Source: Allacma fusca
Taxonomy: Eukaryota; Arthropoda; Collembola; Symphypleona; Sminthuridae
Reading direction: 5' to 3'
DNA length: 64,000 nt
NCBI GenBank assembly: GCA_947179485.1
Contig: OX359245.1
Location: 3,887,001-3,951,000 of the forward strand
The translations under genes and the position numbers were made by a program. The notes beneath the pieces were generated by a model. The model saw nothing but the letters and a program-made list of their open reading frames with translations. It was not told where the DNA came from and searched no databases. Shown here piece by piece: positions 42,816-55,085 of this stretch (position 1 is its first letter; each line of letters opens with the position of its first letter).

Positions 42816-43850
42816 AAATCCATGTTTCGATAACAAATTCCCTTGAAACACACCATCAAATTTGAAAATTCCTGGCATAAATAAGGTCAACGATTTTAAA
42901 AATCCCTGTTCGTAAAAATAATTCCCTTTCCATTGAGATTTTTTCCCTGGGAAGAATCTTCCTGTCTTCCCGCAAAAATCCGGCCCCTGACGTATTGTAG
43001 GGTCAGATACTACGTGATACATTTCAAGTCCTGTTGAAATTTCAATTCGAATTTCAAGTTCATGGACGTTCCTTTCTTCCTCCGTCATCAAATCTGTGTG
43101 TCATCTTCTTGAAAAACATGTGGGGTGCAAAACTTGATACTCATTTGGTAATAAACTTCATAATAACTCGTAGCTATCAAATATAGATTTGAGTACTAAT
43201 GGAAAAACATCGGATACATATGTAGAGCAGAAACTACACAATAAAGTAACAAAAACAAGCATAAATATACGTAGATGAATAAATGTGTACACATTTGGCC
43301 CGTCCAAATCGAATCGGGCTATTATATCTCTCTATGAGTCATTTACCTTTTCGTTTGAAATAATGTCCTTAAACAGACAGTAGAGCACTAGGTACTAGAC
43401 ATGTTACCTGCAAAAATAAAATGTAGGATTATTGTAAACAATCTGGTTTTGAATTTTCCTCATTGAATAAAATATGAGCGGCTGATGATGACAAGCGACA
43501 TCGAACCGACTTTCCACAGAAAAAAATTGATTACCAAAGTATATGGCAGTCATCAACCATAAAAATACAATACGTACTGGATGCAGGTGTTGAAATAAAA
43601 TAAAAACTCTCCATAGTTGATTGCACTGATATTTTTACTTTCAAACTGCCTCAGATGTCTAATTACAATATTTAACACAGTTCCTTAATTTATCAGGGCT
43701 ACAGCTGACTTATGCATGTTTGACATATTGTTCCTTTCATATAGAATATCAGTAACAGAAATGGAACTATTTTCCAGTTTCAACTTTTACTTGCTCACGA
43801 TAAGTCTTATCATCCAAACATTTTAGCTTTCATCATCTATAAGTTCAACA
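42816..43850. other. Spacer with old dispersed repeat
   Basis: 42.82-43.02 kb resembles 55.74-56.04 kb (TTCCCTTGAAACACACCATC, AAAATCCCTGTTCG, TTTTTCCCTGGGA). The rest is AT-rich with no gene seen until the signal-peptide exon at 43851. Confidence 0.5.
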
Positions 43851-45126
43851 ATGACGTTTTGCGTTGTCACTTGTTATTTTGCGTGGGCTTTCGAAAGTAA
43901 TATTTGCGATACAAGTTAATTACATATGTGAAGTGAAAATGCTTATATTGTTATTCTTAGTTACATTAATTTTTAATTTCTTAATTATATCTTACCGCGC
44001 CATTCTGTAGATTACAGTAAAAGACCCAAAATAAGACAATTTTTACAGGCAGATAATATGCTAAAATATATTCGTTGAACAAAATCTTTAATGTTTTATT
44101 AATTGAAACACTGTTCTATCTGTAATAATTCAGTCTCCTCAGTTCCGACAACCCATGGAGATCCTCATTATCACGATCCAACACAGCTGGTAAACTCAAT
44201 GCAGCCAAATGAAGCAGTCCCTCTAATTGCAGGAGAAATTCCCGCCAAACCAAATGAATTTCCCTACCAAGTCTCCCTACAAGTGAGAGACGATGGAAAG
44301 TGGTGCCACATTTGCAGTGGTGCAGTTGTTGCTGAGGACAAAGTGGTCACTGCTGGACACTGCATTTATCACTCAGATCCTGCTTCCCTGCGCGTGGTTG
44401 CCGGTGAACACAATTTGACACGAACCGAAGACACGGAACAGATTTCTGGAATTCATGCTGCCATTTATCATCCGAACTACGATTTGTTAGTACTAATTTT
44501 CGATAAATAATAATTTTTGTACAGTCTTAAATTCTGCCCTGGTATCTACAAAGTTTCTTCCTGGACTTGAAAGTTGTGAGTTTTTTTTTAAATTTGTCTC
44601 ATAGGCGTACTATGGACTATGACTATGGAGTTCTCCGACTCTCACGCAATTTAACATTCAATAAATACGTGCGTTCAATTCCTTTGGCAGCTGAGGCCTT
44701 TCAGTGGTCTGGAAATTGTCTCAGTAATGGATGGGGAAACGTATGTGGTACCAGTAGCTTGCTCACATCGGATGTTTTATACAAACAAAGTCTGCCCATT
44801 TTTCCTCACCCTATTTGCTCCGAATTGTACCAAGGAGTGGGAAGAGTAACCGAGAGAATGATTTGCGCCGGCGATATAGGATTTGGTAGCTGTCATGTTA
44901 GTTTTTGAACAATAAGTGTTTAAATATTTTCCCGGTTGAATTGAAATCTCATTATTGTGTATAATTTGTGGTTCTTTGTTTAAAGGCTGACGGTGGCGGA
45001 CCTTTGGTATGTAAAGGTATTTTGACAGGCATTTTGTCTTGGGGCCAGTTCGGATGTGATAAAGGCCAATTGCCAACAGTATTTGCCAGCGTAGCAGCTG
45101 AACAAGCTTGGATCCTTTCACAATGA
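43851..45126 (+). CDS. Secreted trypsin-like protein lacking the catalytic Ser, 276 aa, four exons
   Basis: Exons 43851-43896, 44134-44485, 44605-44896 and 44986-45126 join in phase to 276 aa. Exon 1 encodes a signal-like segment (MTFCVVTCYFAWAF). The protease domain starts near LIAGEIPAKPNEFPYQVSL. His57 is present (TAGHC) and Asp102 is present (YDYGVLRL), but the Ser195 motif reads ADGGGPLVC, so the nucleophile is Gly. Paired Cys and the WG-G segment are kept. The donor after exon 2 is GTTAGT and after exon 3 GTTAGT, both weaker than average. AATAAA at 45325-45330 is a plausible poly(A) signal. It is probably a non-catalytic homologue. A decayed inverted relative lies at 63207-63948. Confidence 0.85.
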
Positions 45127-45324
45127 AAGCTCCCATGGTCTCGCAGTAAAATGTTTCATGGCGGAATTATATTTTAAAATAGTTTACGAATTATCTCCAA
45201 TCACATTTACGTCTCTATTTCCTTCACTCTTTCTATCATCCTCTTGGTTGTGGGATGTTTCTATTAATTTTAATGTTTTTAGTTAAAGCTGGTTGGCATA
45301 CGTTGACATTTCTGATGGTCAATC

Positions 45325-45330
45325 AATAAA
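45325..45330 (+). promoter_or_regulatory. Polyadenylation signal of the trypsin-like gene
   Basis: AATAAA about 200 bases after the stop codon at 45126, the first in this direction. Confidence 0.4.
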
Positions 45331-46077
45331 ACATACGCCAGTGTAGCCTAAATAATTCCTTAAAACATGAAATAAATGTACAATATGGCAGTATTGTATT
45401 CATGTCTCTTTACAGTGCTGATAACGATTTTGCTAAATACGAATTTTCGTCAATATATTAATATACGGCTCACATTGAGATAGGGTGAGAAAAGATTAAG
45501 CTAGATTTCGTCCACAAACATAGTTTTTCTTTTCTATGGAACGAGGTTACATTACATATGATTACCGCCTTGTCGTCAGAGTAGAAGATTTAACAGTAGC
45601 GAAGCTTCATCCCGGTCACTGAAGAATTTTGTACAGTTACGGATAGAATCACACCCTAACTTGTGTTCTTTGGTTAGTACACGTTGAAGTGATATTTGCC
45701 ATCATTACATCAAATATGAGTATTATATACTATACATACTAAGGTATGCCAATTTTGAAATGTCCTCGCAAATTGGGCGAGCACGGTTTGGACATTTTCA
45801 TTCTAGGCCGAACCGGGGATTTCATTAATAGTGTGAAACAATTTTTATTCCGTAGATTCAAAAATGGTTGATATAATAAAATAATCGTTCATCTACTCTG
45901 AGGTCATGTTAAACCGACATAGTGTCGAGGTATAATACATTGATCGATGACAAACTGCGGAAATATTTATAGGAGCAATGCTTGTCTAAACCATAGGAAA
46001 ATCATTTAAGACTGCCAAGTTAACTTGTAATGTCTCACTGTAGTATGACTTCAAAACAAACATGCAACTTTATATAG

Positions 46078-49000
46078 CTAACTATTACATTCCTTGTTTT
46101 GTCTTGCTCTCGATTTCGCTTCTTCGACCCACTCCCAGCCCATTTCTGAGATTTTAGAAAACGACGAGAGGCTCCGACCTCCACAAAATTCTGGTCGGTG
46201 ATAGTCCTGCATGTAGTGGCTCGAAAGTGCATAAATGTAGTCAACATTATTGTCGGAACAGATCAGTGGAGCGCCACTATCTAGCTATAAAATGACAAGT
46301 AGTATTGTAATTTCTTGCTGAATTCATTTATCAGTATGCCACTTGACAAAGTTTATAAATCCACTTACAAGCCCACAGAGCAACGGAGGGGTACATATAT
46401 GAGTTTTCGGTAAACCTGCCTTTTGACATACATCATCAGGTAAAATAGGCACCGTTGCTTCCAAGAGCTCGGACGCATAGAGATACAATCCATTCTTGAT
46501 CTTGGATTTAGTCCATGAAGCGAATCTACAAGGACCTTTGAATTCTTGACCGGGTTGGGCAAACTTGATGGGTTTAATATTTTCAGTGAAAAGGATCGGT
46601 TTTCTGAAGTGAATTAATCCAAAGTTGTGACTGTGGCTTTTCCTGCAAATGAAAAAAATGACGGACAAGTTACATCGCGCTACTGAGTAATATCAAATTA
46701 ACGTTCTTTGTGTTGACTCACGTATCCCATTTTGGATGAGGATCTTGTTGACACCATCTAGCATCGGTTTTAGTTTTTTTTCGATCGCTACCACCCATTT
46801 TAAATCTCATCATCGAAATCAAATGGTACATATTATCAGGCAACAGATTTGATCCTGATGTAAGCATTGTAACATTGTCAATCAATACCCCGTGACCTTG
46901 AAATACGTATTTATCCAAATGAAAAACACTCTTGTCCGTGGCAATAAGAGCTGGGTAAGTGTACTCGGTGACAGGATGCCTCTCAATGCGCTCGTAGCGT
47001 CCCCCTAGTATTTATAACGGAAGTTTAATTGTTTTAGCGCATGGTAAAGGTAATCAATATATGCATGACAAATTCATAACATGAATTTCTCTACGTATAT
47101 TTTAATAAATATCTCTCCAGACTTGTCAACATTGTTTCAGCACGCTAGGTCAAAACTTAAAAATTGTGCAGGAGTGGAGTTATGGGTTACCCTCCCTGTT
47201 CCTGGTCAAATTCAACAATTTTGTGGTCAAGTTAAATATTTTCAACCCAGGCCATCAGACAGTTTCAAAAAATAAACTATTATAGCTGAAGGCACGTTTA
47301 AGTTTCTATTATGACTAAACCATTGAAATTGCTTAATGTGCTGTAGCGCACAAAATTTTCCGGGAAGCTAGCCACCGCGCATATCTCTTGGTTGAAAACT
47401 GTGAACAGGACCCGCAAGAATAGAGATCAAGCTTGGGGAAATTTATCTTGAGGAGCAAAGATGCGGCAAAAGAGTTTCCAGCTTGTTTTGAAGTAAATTT
47501 CAAAGGGTTATATGTGAGTCTAATTTGATTTTCTAATATAAAATATTGGTACCCACAGCTGGAATTACATTTGAGACGACATTAATGTAGCTCTTATTTT
47601 TTCTGGGTTTAAATCTTCCTTACCATTTTCAGTTCCTGGGCCGAAATGCTTGACTTGGGAAAATATATCAACCTCAAGTGAAACTCTATAAAATCTCCTA
47701 ATTACAAAACAAGTTTCCTTAAATATTTTTAGGAATGGCATTGATAAAACTGAAAATCCGGAAATCTCCCTTTTTGCATCTTTGCTCTTGAAGAATAATT
47801 TCTCCTTTCCTCGTCATTATGACTGGTCATACTCACTATTCTAAATTTAGACATCTTTGTGGAAGCTTCCTAGACAGCCCATAAACTTTCCTACAACAGG
47901 GCGTGGAAATTTGTTTAGAAAATATTTTGGACGAAAATTGGCAATTTTAAGCTTGAGACGTTTCAAAAATATAATGACTTTGGTGTTTTTCCATGACCGC
48001 TGGTGTCTAAGCTTTTGAGTCCTTACATGGGTAAGAAGGGGTATTTTTCATCTTGACATTTATAACCTTCAAGATGTTTTTTGATACAATACAGCAAATA
48101 ATTACATATGTATATATACATGCACATGTTTTTGTTTAAGTTATCTTGACATGAACTTTTTGCTTTATTTAACTTCAGCACATCCGATTCAAGCAAGTAT
48201 TTTAATGTCGTGAAGTTTGTATAAAAACCATTACGAACTATTCGAAGGCAAGCTCATGGCACATCTTCAAAAATCCCACGAAACATGGATGACAAAATAA
48301 TTTCATGCGGACTTTCAGCTACATACGTCATTCATAATATTCCTACCTGGTGATCCTGTATTAATAGAAATCCTGAAAGGTAAGCATTCTCCAGGAGTAT
48401 CTGTAAAGAACGAACATTTGTTACAAATTGTCAGTACATATATGCATATGTGAATGTCCGTAAACACGACCATTTTTAGGGCGGTGTCAGCGTCCTTGTA
48501 AAAAACCTTGTCCGAATGTCCGTGTGTTTCTCGTTACGATTATTTAAAAAATATTACGCCGGTTTTAATGAGATTGTTTTGGGTTGAAATTGGAAATTTT
48601 TCAATGATTGGATTTCCATTAATCTTTTTGTGGACATTATTTATATTGATGGCTTGATTTCCTTCCAATATAGTTGGAGTATGTCTCAATAGCAATGATT
48701 TTTTTAAATACGTAAAAACCCAGTGAGTCCCATCGCTTCCAAGGTGTATCAATAAATTTATGAAAAGAAGAACCATTGCTATAATTGTGAGTGAACGAAG
48801 ATTCGATCAATAAATAAAACCGAACTTACTACATCTTGACCATCTCACTTCAGCAGTCAAGTTCTGGATGGGTCCTGATACTGGTTTGGTTGAAGTTTGT
48901 GGCACTAATTTTGTTTCATGGAACTCAGAGTATTGTCGGCATAGTTCATGCGTAACGCCCAGAGAAATTCTTGCAATCTTGACCAGACCCCAACATGGAT

Positions 49001-49349
49001 TTGCTTCTTGGTAAAAAAATATATTTTTAATGTCTTTTAATAATTTCAAATTTCTTAGGGGCGTCGATCTTGGCGTTGTCTCCAGAAAAAACTGCAAAAC
49101 TCTGAATGGTTTGCACATTTTAACTTCGTAAGATAAGACTTCAGAACCATTCAGACAAAGAAGAAAATATATGTCTAATAACTTGAATACGTACACACCA
49201 ATTTGTATAATTTTTATTTATTTACATACATAAGTGCACAATAATTTGTAGAAATCCTAGTTGGACTTACAAAATTAGATAAAAGCTGTAAATAACTCAT
49301 ATTTACCTGCAAGGAAGCAAGCAAAAATAAAAATATACCAAATAAACAT
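46078..49349 (-). CDS. Serine protease homologue A, 345 aa, six exons
   Basis: Exons 49349-49307, 49006-48830, 48400-48347, 47004-46722, 46642-46369 and 46284-46078 (43, 177, 54, 283, 274, 207 nt) join in phase to 345 aa. Exon 1 encodes a signal peptide (MFIWYIFIFACFLA). Exons 2-3 make a small Cys-containing N-terminal module (NPCWGLVKIARI...LCRQYSE...VRWSRC), not a recognised clip domain. Exons 4-6 are a diverged chymotrypsin fold: the His57 region reads TMLTSGSN (no His), the Asp102 region HNFGLIHF (no Asp), but Ser195 remains in LDSGAPLIC. The last helix SKISEMGWEWVEEA fits the fold. It is non-catalytic by inference. Copy B has identical exon sizes and no stops, so both are under constraint. 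Confidence 0.85.
47440..47818. repeat. Intronic foldback repeat (GAGCAAAGATGC ends)
   Basis: GGGGAAATTTATCTTGAGGA..GCAAAGATGC at the left and its inverse GCATCTTTGCTCTTGAAGAA at the right enclose about 380 bp in an intron of protease homologue A. The matching sequence sits in copy B at 59876-60240, so it predates the duplication. Confidence 0.65.
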
Positions 49350-49904
49350 GTTTTTTTTTAAATCGCAGATGAAAATGATTATGATATTGCACTTGGTAGA
49401 ATTGAAGAAGAATCTTCAGGCTAATGCACAGCACGACGATATTGTAATATTACTTTGCAAGTGGGTTGACATTTTAATAGTTACTAACATAATGATTGTG
49501 TACGTCGTAAAATAACCTTTAATGTTTCGCGTATACTCAAATATGTAACACAATAAATTCTTGTAGCACAATACATTACATTTTTAGTAATAAATGCTTC
49601 GAGAATTGTTTTCTCAATCAACCATTGAGAATCAATATTCGAAAAAGTCTTTAAGAAATTGAGCATTCGCCTGAGGAGAGACGTTACAAAAATGATCCAT
49701 CCACATGATGTGTCAAATATTTTCAAAAAATTCCTAAAATTTGCTTCATCACATCCGATTACAGTGGGCTGACATTGAAATTAAAAACATTTAAATTTAT
49801 GACGAAACTCTAAAATGCGCACATATATTCTTTAACATGCCCTATTTTCCCCTAAGTGCATGATTGTATATACGCAATTATATAATAATTTAATAATAAT
49901 AAGT

Positions 49905-51897
49905 GGAGTTCGCTAGAAAATCAGCTCAATTTGTCCTAAAAAAGCAAAACCTAAAATATATATACAATATGCGGTAAGCAACGACCGCTTTACAGAAAAG
50001 ATGACCAGCAGCCCTCCCTGGCATTATAAAGGCGTAAGGGCTGCTGGTCGGACTTGAGGCTCCCAGATGGGAACCATGACGGGCCATGGACACATGTCCC
50101 GTGGCTGGCGATGCCACGCAAGGCTTGATTTTACCATTTCCGAACCGAGTTAAGCCGAGTGCTCTTCGGAGCTTAGCAGCCCTCCCCGATACCCCTAGGG
50201 GGAAAGGGCAACGAAGGGGTGGACAGAATGTCCTGTTTAGTGGTGCTGCGTGATGGTAACACTTTCCACGCACCACAGTGTGCCATTGGGTGTTTAGTAG
50301 GACTTAACAAATTGGTTGTAAATCTCGGTAGCGATGTGGCGCCCCTCCCAATGCCTCTAGGGAGACCCGGCAGACAAGAGGCGGTCCGAGGACCAGTCGG
50401 GCGATCTTTAGGGACATGGCAACATGTCCCACACCCTGGCTGACCAAAAGTCAGCCTAGTGTAATTTTTGGAAGTTCTTTGAACCATTGCCCCTCCTGAT
50501 ATCCCTAAGGAGTAACGCGGAACAAGGGATTTGTGCTAAAATGACCAGCAGCCCTCCCTGGCATTATAAAGGCGTAAGGGCTGCTGGTCGGACTTGAGGC
50601 TCCCAGANNNNNNNNNNNNNNNNNNNNNNNNNNNNNNNNNNNNNNNNNNNNNNNNNNNNNNNNNNNNNNNNNNNNNNNNNNNNNNNNNNNNNNNNNNNNN
50701 NNNNNNNNNNNNNNNNNNNNNNNNNNNNNNNNNNNNNNNNNNNNNNNNNNNNNNNNNNNNNNNNNNNNNNNNNNNNNNNNNNNNNNNNNNNNNNNNNNNN
50801 NNNNNNNCCAGGGTGTGGGACATGTTGCCATGACCCTAAAGATCGCCCGACTGGTCCTCGGACAGCCTCTTGTCTGCCGGGTCTCCCTAGAGGCATTGGG
50901 AGGGGCGCCAGATCGCTACCGAGATTTACAACCAATTTGTTAAGTCCTACTAAACACCCAATGGCACACTGTGGTGCGTGGAAAGTGTTACTATCACGCA
51001 GCACCACTAAACAGGACATTCTGTCCACCCCTTCGTTGCCCTTTCCCCCTAGGGGTATCGGGGAGGGCTGCCAAGCTCCGAAGAGCACTCGGCTTAACTC
51101 GGTTCGGAAATGGTAAAATCAAGCCTTGCGTTGGCATCGCCAGCCACGGGACATGTGTCCATGGCCCGTCATGGTTCCCATCTGGGAGCCTCAAAACCTA
51201 CCAGCAGCACTTACGCCTTTATAATGCCAGGGAGGGCTGCTGGTCATTTTTAGCAAAAATCCCTTGTTCCGCCGTTACTCCTTAGGGATATCAGGAGGGG
51301 CAATGGTTCAATAAACTTCCAAAAATTACACTAGGCTGACCTTTGGTCAGCCAGGGTGTGGGACATGTTGCCATGTCCCTAAAGATCGCCCGACTGGTCC
51401 TCGGACAGCCTCTTGTCTGCCGGGTCTCCCTAGAGGCATTGGGAGGGGCGCCAGATCGCTACCGAGATTTACAACCAATTTGTTAAGTCCTACTAAACAC
51501 CCAATGGCACACTGTGGTGCGTGGAAAGTGTTACCATCACGCAGCACCACTAAACAGGACATTCTGTCCACCCCTTGGTTGCCCTTTCCCCCTAGGGGTA
51601 TCGGGGAGGGCTGCCAAGCTCCGAAGAGCACTCGGCTTAACTCGGTTCGGAAATGGTAAAATCAAGCCTTGCGTTGGCATCGCCAGCCACGGGACATGTG
51701 TCCATGGCCCGTCATGGTTCCCATCTGGGAGCTTCAAGTCCGACCAGCAGCCCTTACGCCTTTATAATGCCAGGAAGGGCTGCTGGTCATTTTTAGCACA
51801 AATCCCTTGTTCTGCCGTTACTCCTTAGGGATATACCTATATGTAGTTTTGGTTTTGCTTTTTTAGGACAAATTGAGCTGATTTTCTAGCGAACTCC
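49905..51897. mobile_element. Palindromic element: 47-bp perfect TIRs, GC-rich 540-bp tandem units, assembly gap
   Basis: Terminal inverted repeats 49905-49951 and 51851-51897 are identical over 47 bases (GGAGTTCGCTAGAAAATCAG...). Inside, GC-rich units of about 540 bp start with ATGACCAGCAGCCC at 50001 and 50541, and in inverse orientation end at 51247 and 51790, so the two halves are tandem arrays facing each other across 200 N. Each unit has four related sub-blocks starting CCCCTCC..ATNCC..TAGGGAG and several hairpins. There is no convincing target duplication and no transposase. Open frames of 60-100 codons appear in several frames as a result of GC content and are not called. Confidence 0.85.
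50608..50807. other. Assembly gap (200 N)
   Basis: Exactly 200 N at the centre of the palindrome. A round number suggests a placeholder, so the true array length and arm symmetry are unknown. Confidence 0.99.
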
Positions 51898-53520
51898 TTA
51901 TACATATCTTATTATAATAACATATCTTATTATAAGATATGTATAATAATATATGTATAATTATTATACATATGTTTATGAACTTTTATTATGCCATAGT
52001 AAGTTTCAATGTTACTGAAATGCTGTTACCAATTTTTGAAAATGATATTTTGTTATGTACCAAAAACACAATTCACCTATTATTTGTCTCATATGTATTT
52101 TCTGACCCTAACAAGGTAAGACTTTCAGATGGTACACGTGCATTCAAACAAAATATAGCACATGATTTAGTACTCCCCTAGTATGTTTCAAAACTCATAG
52201 GGATTTCATAACTCGAGTGCATTTTGCCCCATTCTCCTAGGACACGTCACCAGTTTCAAAATTTAAAACGATACCACAGGTCGATATGATATATGCCTAT
52301 TTCTCTGCAGTGAAGCATGACTACGAACATTGTTTTAAAATCATCACACTTAAAAATCGTTTTAGGTCTGAGGACGTGTCAGAAATCCCCTGAACAGTAA
52401 TAGTCATCGTGATGGAATCTGTATTAGTAATTTACAATGGATTGACATACAAACCTTTGCTCGTAATACGTGCATAGTATAAGAATTTAATTAATTTTTA
52501 GTGGTCCGTTTGAACTATAGAAATTAATTAAACGAGTGCTTTAATAACCGTTAATAACTAACTTAAGTGTATTAAAAATCTCACATTTATGTGCATATCC
52601 TCTTTTTCATGGTGAATCCTCACTTCGTTTATATTTCTGTAGTAATTCTAATAATATTAAAGAGAGCTGTGTCAAGAAAATTTTGTCATCAGACAAAAAG
52701 TAATGTGTATCATTTTAATAATAGCAGCTGATTGTTAGGTTTAATTACTGGCTGTGATAATTATTTTGATTAATTGTGTAATCCAAGTAAAGTAAATGTC
52801 CATGTCAAATGTCATTGAAATCATACCTTTAGTTCTAAAAGAGTTGTGAATCGTACTGTAGGTTTTACAGAATAATTACCACGACGGTTTGATTTGATTA
52901 CTATGTGTCAGACAAGTATCATTACGGGCTAATCAGAGAAAATCTAAGACATTTTTGTTTTTTGGACAAATCCCACGACACTTATCTATGAGCAAAAGTG
53001 AATTGGCGAAGCGCAGCTATCATATAGATTATTCTCTTACCAGAAATCTTTGAATAAACGTGTATCTTGAAAGACAAATATTCGCCAACGGGATCAACAG
53101 GAAACACGGACATTGAGCATTTCACAAGGTCATAAGTAGACCAGGCAGTCATATATAGATAGTACAACATACCTCATAGCTTTTAAGTCTTCAGTTACCA
53201 TTTAAATTATTACTATACTAAATATTGTCACACTCGTGATGATAGGATCTGTGGATTTGGGAAAAGACAGAAAGAATTTTCGGGGGGAAAAAAATTTTGA
53301 TAGGGAAATTGTTTTAGATGAACTGGTAATTTGAAATTAGTTGACTTTTTCCAACAGGGATTTTGAAATATACGGGTGTTTGGTAGGGGAAAACGCCCAA
53401 GCGACGGGATTAAGCTTTCCCAGCCAGACATTTTTTAGACACAGCCAAGCGATCTAGATCGTCTAGTTGTCTATCAAATCGATAAAATATAAACACTATT
53501 ATCTGAAGATTTTAAAATAA
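51898..53520. other. AT-rich intergenic stretch
   Basis: Begins with a TTATTATAATAACATATCTTATTATAAGATATG palindrome-rich patch. 53.24-53.43 kb is another copy, inverted, of the worn GGGAAATT/CAGGGATTT family. No gene seen. Confidence 0.4.
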
Positions 53521-53525
53521 GTTTA

Positions 53526-53695
53526 TAGTAAACTCTTGCTATGAAGGATACCCTTATAAGGGATTTCTTGATCGGGATTTGAAGCCCCGATTCCTATTTC
53601 CAAAATGTATAACACTATGCCTATATAAGGGATTCATGTTTATAAGAGACAGATTTTGCCGGTCCCTTGAGCATCCCTTATTACGAGAGTTGTCT
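53526..53695. mobile_element. Tc1/mariner (pogo-like) MITE remnant
   Basis: TAGTAAACTCTTGCTATGAAGGATACCCTTATAAGGG at the left in form, and the inverse of GCAGACAACTCTCGTAATAAGGGATG at the right: similar inverted ends with TATAAGGGA words inside, flanked by TA on the left. Typical of pogo-type MITEs; related to 58167-58325. Confidence 0.5.
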
Positions 53696-54309
53696 GCATT
53701 CAAATGCTGTACTTACAAAACCTGCATAGCTATGTTTCATAGATACATTAACGCAACTATAAAATTCATTTATCATATACTGTAGTTGCGACCTGGGGTA
53801 ATAAATATTTTTCACCTTGGTCCTCAGTCAGCCCTATAAAGCAAGGGGGTGGCCTCTAGTGTTTTCCGCGAAATAATAATAATACCTTGTGATAATCGTC
53901 ATAGTATAAATATCTATGCTTTAAAAACGTTTAAGATCTTAGAAAGGGCATTTAGACACACTTTAATTGCTCGTGCTTGTTTAAGTGGCTCTGGGATGTC
54001 GTGATTTTAAATTTAATCCATCGTAAATAAATAATTTCATGACAAAATTTTTTTTGAAATAATGCATTTAATTCCAAATTCCAATTATCTATTACTAGGG
54101 TCGATTTGAAAATGCCCGGCACTTTGAACAACTTCCCCGCCCAAAATGTCAGAGCATTTTCATTTCAGGGGTAAGGACGGCACAATAAGGCATATTGGGC
54201 GAGGGGATTTTGTGCATTTTCATGCGATGACAACATTGATGTTTAAAATTGCTCCCACACGCTCAACAGTTAAAATACACATTTTGGGCATGACCTTTAA
54301 GAAGAGAGA

Positions 54310-55085
54310 ACAAGTTCAAGGAAATTCATCTTTAGGAGCAAAGGTGCAGAAAAAGAGTCTCTAAAAGGGAGTACTCAAATGTTCCTTCCGTAACCGTAAA
54401 AATTTTTGTCGGCATCCCGGAAGCAACAAAACGGAAACAACTTTCCAGCCGCTTACGAACAGACATGTCACAGTCACACTTCCGTAAGTAATTGCAAACG
54501 ATCTGATCTTATGTGAGAGGTCTCTCCGTAACGGAGAAAAATTTCACGTGAAAGGACATAACATGCGCCTTATGTGAGTGCAGCCTAACTTCATTTCATT
54601 GGATTCATTTGAGCCTAGTAGCATCTGCCCATGTCAAATATTTCAGATCCCATAGGAACTGAAAATGTGGGACAGAGTTTACAAAGTGCTTTAAAAAAGT
54701 AAATATTGCACTGCCGTCATTCGTTTCAATCTTACTTAATGTTTTTAGAATCTGTAGGGGAAATTTTTGACTGATGACACTGGACTCAAATAAATCTCCT
54801 TCAAATCTTCTACAACCTAAGTATTTTAGTAAAGGCGGACTGTCCATGAATAACCAGGAAATCTCCTTTTCGCAAATTCCTAAAAATTGTGGTCTTATCT
54901 GTTATACCTACAGTTCTGAACTTACCCAAATTTTTCGTAGCTCTCCCGAAAAACCCATGAAATTTCCGAATAACAGAAGCATCTTTATGTATAAATTGTG
55001 AGCGGAAATAAGCCATTTCAAACTTTTACAATACCGGTCTACTAATACTGCAACTTCGCTCCTGAAAAATAATATCCTCGAATTT
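54310..55085. repeat. Foldback repeat (GAGCAAAGGTGCAG ends) with MITE inserted
   Basis: Left GGAAATTCATCTTTAGGAGC and right inverse GCTCCTGAAAAATAATATCC enclose a sequence collinear in part with 36.89-37.25 kb. The MITE at 54367-54585 interrupts it. Non-coding. Confidence 0.6.
54367..54585. mobile_element. Harbinger-type MITE, 219 bp (diverged second copy)
   Basis: Collinear with 19357-19580 (GTTCCTTCCGTAACCGTAAA, CGGAAACAACWTTCCAGC, TTATGTGAGAGGTCTCTC). Ends GGGAGTACTC and, inverted, GGCTGCACTCACATAAGG. TAA follows on the right; the left has AAA, a changed TAA. The 36.97-kb relative has no insertion at this point. Confidence 0.8.

Larger units (their letters stand above)
45835..49885. repeat. 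Segmental duplication, copy A
   Basis: Collinear with 56365-62765 (copy B) over all six exons and most introns of the protease-homologue gene. Copy A is shorter because it lacks the transposon insertions of copy B at 57229, 58167, 61153 and about 61563 and a 0.5-kb stretch at about 59.24-59.74 kb; it has its own extra 0.3 kb at about 47.83-48.13 kb. Its right end lies 20 bases from the palindromic element at 49905. Confidence 0.9.

Noticed and set aside
42708..43091. 127-codon minus-strand ORF
   Set aside because: Runs from a dispersed repeat into the foldback arm repeats, giving Pro-Thr-Ala periodicity. Not a gene.
50100..50180. 5S rRNA-like words (CCGAACCGAGTTAAGC) in the palindromic unit
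   Set aside because: Only a short word resembles 5S rRNA; the closing stem and pol III internal control boxes are absent. Probably chance.
50455..50475. AATTTTTGG resembling an snRNA Sm site
   Set aside because: No flanking 3' hairpin or 5' snRNA domain matching U1, U2, U4 or U5 could be found.
50173..51828. Several 60-174 codon open frames on both strands
   Set aside because: They occur in most frames of the GC-rich repeat units, run into the N gap, and repeat with the unit. No codon or domain signal.
49890..51905. Target-site duplication for the palindromic element
   Set aside because: Left flank AATAATAATAAGT and right flank TTATACATA do not give a convincing direct repeat.
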